From Mansonella perstans (taxonomy: Eukaryota > Nematoda > Chromadorea > Rhabditida > Onchocercidae): DNA of 64,000 nucleotides. This document shows positions 59,199 through 64,000 of the stretch, one piece after another (position 1 is the first letter of the stretch; each line of letters begins with the position of its first letter). The notes under the pieces are model-generated. The model was not told the origin of the DNA. It worked only from the letters and a program-made list of their open reading frames with translations, and did not search any database. The position numbers were made by a program, and so were the translations under genes. The stretch spans positions 112,485-176,484 of the forward strand of contig JBAMDO010000115.1 of NCBI GenBank assembly GCA_037074765.1. Reading direction: 5' to 3'.

Positions 59199-62100
59199 TG
59201 TATCAACAATATCATTGTTAGCGCTTGTTGAAATTTGACAAAATTCAGCCGTGCTTTTTCTTCTTAACTTTTATTTCTTTTTAAGAATAAAAATTTGATA
59301 TATAAAAGGTGAAAAAAACAGCAGAAAAGAAATAAAGGAACAAGAACGAATGAACAGTCAGTTTTGTTAGTTTAAATACTGATTTAAAATTTCTCGTCTA
59401 CAAGTCTTTCGTTTTGTTTAGATCAATAAAACTAGTTTTTTGCAGAGAGGTAAATCAATAAATTGATTCCTAACTTCACCATTTTTTTCTCTTCTTCACA
59501 AATCAAATTTTTATCTTTTTTTAAAACTTTCAGTAAGCAATTTCTTTTTTTTAAAATTTACGTAATTATAATTTTTTATTTTTTTGCCAACTATTAAATA
59601 CCGCTTATTGCTAAAAAAATCGTTTATCGAAAGTTTTTTTTTGAACAAGATTTGCATATTTGTAAATGATAAGTAATTTTTATCCAATTAAAACAATCTT
59701 TCGTATTTTTTTGATGTCTTCAAAATTTTGATTTAATTTAAAATTTTAAATGAAAAAAATAAAAGATAGAAAGAAATTTTGTGTCACTATCCCGTTAATA
59801 TTCATTTGTGTGTATTATTAATTTTGAGCAATTACTGTAAACCTTTTTGAAACATTTAATAATTATTGTCCATGCAACAATGATTTTTTTGAGACATTAA
59901 AATAATAAAATTACATAAGAGTTAAATGATGAATGATTTGAAATACTTTTATAAAAACCGGTTTTCTAGCTCTTCTAAAAGTTCTCCCTTATACTAAGAA
60001 TCATAAAAAATTTTCTTTAATTGAAATGAATTCATAAAGGCTGAAAAAAAAACAGATAGAAGGAATTATACAAAATGATAGAAATAAAAATGACTGATAT
60101 CATTATAAATTTGCCAGAATAATTTTCGGTATGTAAAGAAGGATATAAGACATTTTTCTCCGTTTTTTTCATTATTACCAAAAATGTTTAAAGCGAATCG
60201 TTTGGAAATTTGAAATGGAATATCAAAAAAAAGTGTAATTATCGTTGTATTCAGTAATAATTGCTAAATTTCTATCGTTTAATTCAAAAACTAAAATGAA
60301 ATAAAAAATACGAATTTGATATGAAACGACTGCTTAAAAATTCAAATGTTTATTTTAAAATAAACACTATTGCTTTTGTGTTTTCTTCCCGCTTAAATTA
60401 ATTTTTTTTTCAAATGAAATGCATAATTGTGTGGTTGGCGTTGTCAAGGAGAAAATCGTGTCCTTGCTAGTCCTTAATTTATTTACTCTATCATTATCAT
60501 TGTAGCATGCAGCTTTAATGTAAGATAGAGCTTCGAATATGAATTATGAGTGAATCTTTTGGAACAGGACGAAAAGAATAATTTCAATGGTCAGTAATAT
60601 TCCTCACAAGTAAACTTAGTCATTAGATTATTAATGTTAATATCCGGAAATTTCTTATTACAATCTTTAAGAGTCGAAATTTCTTTTTTCCAAAAATTTC
60701 GAAACTTCAAACTTTATTCTTTCTCATAACATACCATAATGGATATGTATGTCAGTCCCTAATAATTTTTTTTAATTTAGATTTTCCAGATCAAGTCAAA
60801 ATTTTTATCGAAACTTCAGTAAAATTGAAAAAAAAAAGGAAACGTGAAAAAAAAGCCTCGAAGATGCTGAATGATGATATTTTGATAGTACATTCATACG
60901 AAAAATCAATTTCTTTTTATTTATTTTTTTATCTCGACCGAACAATTCTCATAAATTCAATGAAACAGATTTAAAAGCGGCATTCTTTAATTATTTTTGA
61001 TAGTAAAAATGGGCTTAATTCTTTCATCGATTCTTTTAATTTGAATTGGAAGACACAATTTTATAAATAAAAAAAATCTTTCGTCCATTCGTTTCAATAA
61101 AAACAAAAATAAGCGGAAATTCGGAAAAAAAAGTAAAATGAAGAAATGCTTTTGGAGATTTTCAAATTTCTAAAACAACTTATTGTTTTGTCATTGTTGC
61201 AAAAAAAAAACTTTTAAAAAATTCATAATAATTTTGTTAGAAGAAATCACAATCATCAAAGATTTCTTCTTTGTTATTGTGTTAATTTAATTTTATCATC
61301 ATAATTATTTAAATTTGTAACATTGTAAAATAGAATAAATTCGTAATTTCCTCTCCAACGAAGATTAATAATTGTTAATGACTGATATTGATTAATTAAT
61401 TGTAATTCAACTAATAAATTAAAAAAGTAATAAACTAATCCCAGAAGTGGCTAAAAGTAATTTAATTAAGTTAAATTACTGTGGCTAATTTTATTCATTT
61501 TGAAGCCTTATTGTTTGATAGCAAATATGGCTGCTAGCTGTATTTAAAATTATAAAATATTTTCAACTTGCACCAGCGAAAAAAAAGAAAAAAAACGATT
61601 CATATATGAAAGGATTGACATTTATTTATATTTCACAAAGAAGAAAGGATGGACAATGGATGAAAAAGTTTTTTATGTTTTTATGTTGTTTAGATCACAC
61701 GAATTGTCATAAAATGTTTTAATGTTTTTTAAGTCACACGAAATTGTCACAAATACTGCCCCAATTGTTCATATTTGTTTGAATGACAATTGAACAGTGA
61801 TCCTCAAGCACTTATTTCAGAATAAACTTAATATAAAAAAACTTTCCTATTTAACTTAGGTGCAATTATCATCAAAATCAATTCCGATCATACTAAGGCT
61901 TATGTGATTATTCATCCAAATTAGTTCTTCAATCGTTCGAAATTTCATCTTCCCTAATGTCTAATATTTTTTAGAATGATTAATTTATAACTGCCAGGAA
62001 AGCTTTAATTTCTATTAATTACTTCGTTTAAACAAAAAAACAAAAGCATTTATCAGAAGGCCAAAAAAAAAAAAAAAAATGAAACGAATTGTTTCTAAAA

Positions 62101-64000
62101 ACATTAGCCAACCAATTGTTTTTTTTTTTTAAAACACTTTTTTAAAAAATAAAATTTTGTACGATTCGGCGAAAAGAAAAAAAAGGATGTAAAACGAAAT
62201 AACAATTATCATTTAATAATAGATGATAAAATAGAACAAAAAAGTATGATTTTGTGCCAATTTTGGAATGCCATCATTTCTCGCTCATTCACTCCTCTTT
62301 TCGTAACATTTCAAATAATAATAATACAAAATAGGTTAAGTCCAACTACATAAGTAGGTGATGAAAATAGATCAGGAAATCAATAAGAATCCGGTATGAA
62401 GAACAGGATTATTAGTAATATTATCTATGCACGTGTTTATGACAAGATGAAATTAAGATAAGAAATGAATGGAATGGAAATATTTGTTGCGAAAAAATTG
62501 CATTTCTTTTCTTTTCATTTTTTTTTTTAAATTGATTTTATAAGTTATAAATAAACGAATGCAATTAATGTGAATTTAAAAATGTTTGGAAAAATTTTTA
62601 AACTAATAATGGTTACGAACAAAGTGATAGATAAATAAAATAGTAATATTATTATAATGTCATAAATAGTTATTGTTTGGTTATGTAGGAGATCAAGTTA
62701 ACTAATGATTGGAAAGAGTGAAAGTAATGGCAAAATTAAGTAAAAGCGTAAGTAGTGAAGCTGAAGAAAAAATCTTCTTAAATGTTGAAATAAGGAGAAA
62801 AAAAGTGAAATTAGAGATACGTAAAATTGACAGTGAATAATGCTTTGGATTAAATTAAGCAAAATGGAAAATTAAAATTTTATAAAAATGAACCAATTGT
62901 AAACTTTAAGCAACTAATAAATGAAGTAAAAAAAGAAATCAATGAAAGTAAAAGAAATTTGCATAAGTAACTTTAATTTTTACATCTAAGCTTTCCTTCT
63001 TTTGCCATTTAGAATAATATTTGAAATTTCTAATAAAATTTCTAAATTTTCGAGCAAATTTTAATGGTCTCAATTTATATTTTAATGTAGCGTCGAAATT
63101 TCCTATTTACAAATTTAATTAAACTTGACAGCATTACAAGTTTCATTTTAATACAAATCGTAATATAATTCAATTTGTGCAAAGTTCTATTGAATTATAT
63201 TGAAAAGGGAGACAGAAAGAGAGAGAAAGAAATTGCACCGGCATTAATGGGAGTGATAAATAATGAAAGAAATTTTGAACAACTTGAGGAATGTTTTTCA
63301 TGATACAATTCAATCGATTTTATTGTATTTTAAATTTTTTATCAAAAGTATAATGAAACCTAGAATTACGATGAAGAAAGATTAGGAAGAAAAGTTGAAA
63401 TGCTTGACTGGAATATTTTATGGAGAAAATTAAACAAAAATTCAATGTTTCAACACTTTCATTTTTTTTTAAGATTGCACTTCTAATCAACCAATGAAAA
63501 AAGACAAAAATGTGAACTGCTATTTTATGCCTTTTTTTTTAAATATATAACTTTTTAAATTTAATTGAAATTCTAAGGACTTCTAAATAGCTTTATGGAT
63601 TTTTAAAAGGTCATCTATTTGAAAAAAAAAAGGGAAAAGAATGAAAGATTAAAAATAAATGCTTAAATATTTTTGATGAAATTTATTGTCCTGAAGCGAC
63701 GGAAGTTAAACATTCTGCAAATTCAAATTTATCCAACTTATTTAAATGTCCTCTTCAATTTTTAAAATTAAAGGAAAAATCACTCAATTTTCATTGCTCT
63801 TAAAAATAGTTATATCTCAAATGATTATATCGGTGATGTTTTAGTAACAATTATTTTTCTCAAAAAAGTTATAAATTCAAAAAAAACTGAGTAAATTTGA
63901 ACTGAATGCTAAAAGCAAAGTTTCTATCATGTAAAAAAATTTATAAATGTTGCGATTTCTTATACACCTTGAGCCAATTTCGCAACGCGAGTATCATTTC
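59199..64000. other. Noncoding AT-rich flank
   Basis: The 5' side of the membrane-protein gene and about 4.8 kb with long A/T runs and no open frame of coding character. A segment at about 62,215-62,270 resembles 54,300-54,356 (AAAATAGAACAAAAAAGTATG..., CCAATTTTGGAATG). I see nothing else. Confidence 0.55.

Noticed and set aside
1..64000. tRNA, rRNA or CRISPR features
   Set aside because: I saw no sequence with a convincing tRNA A/B-box arrangement, rRNA similarity or regularly spaced repeats.

Overview
The window looks like nuclear DNA of a nematode, most plausibly a parasitic clade III (spirurid or filarial-like) worm. It is very AT-rich, its genes are split into many 80-200 bp exons by introns ending TTTTCAG/TTTTTAG, several genes have a pyrimidine-AG trans-splice-type acceptor just before the ATG, and an exact copy of the nematode SL1 spliced leader occurs in the window. 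Gene models were assembled by hand from splice sites, reading phase and remembered family features. No alignment or search was run.

Layout. 0.6-12.5 kb (+): a 34-exon gene for the intraflagellar transport A protein IFT140 (C. elegans CHE-11), about 1,554 codons in an unbroken frame. 14.9-26.4 kb: a large inverted repeat with arms of about 5.0 kb around a 1.5-kb spacer. Each arm carries one copy of a multi-exon 7-transmembrane (serpentine, chemoreceptor-like) gene, and the two are transcribed away from each other. The spacer holds decayed pieces of a BEL/Pao retroelement. 27.2-28.2 kb (-): coding-like fragments. 28.9-32.0 kb (+): an unidentified multi-exon gene. 35.1-36.3 kb (-): RNA polymerase III subunit RPC9/CRCP, 5 exons. 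38.0-41.8 kb (-): prostaglandin reductase 2-like oxidoreductase, 9 exons. 43.7-48.8 kb (+): a BEL/Pao LTR retrotransposon with two LTRs, a 5-bp target duplication and a pol deletion. 51.9-52.2 kb (+): a 49-aa membrane protein. 57.7-59.2 kb (-): a 181-aa secretory-pathway single-pass membrane protein, with a decayed copy of its last exon at 53.9-54.3 kb. The remainder is AT-rich noncoding DNA.

The most unusual points: (1) both LTRs of the BEL/Pao element carry the complete 22-nt SL1 sequence followed by a GT donor, with an AG acceptor straddling the LTR end just before the primer-binding site, so the element may encode or capture its own spliced leader; (2) the two palindrome-borne receptors are nearly identical except in predicted extracellular loops 2 and 3, where all 16 observed substitutions change amino acids; (3) three short tandem duplications in this window each copy a 3' splice site, one of them adding an in-frame 30-codon alternative acceptor segment to IFT140.

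The genes do not form a pathway. IFT140 is ciliary (sensory cilia), RPC9 serves Pol III transcription, PTGR2 is a cytosolic enzyme, and the receptors may act in chemosensation.
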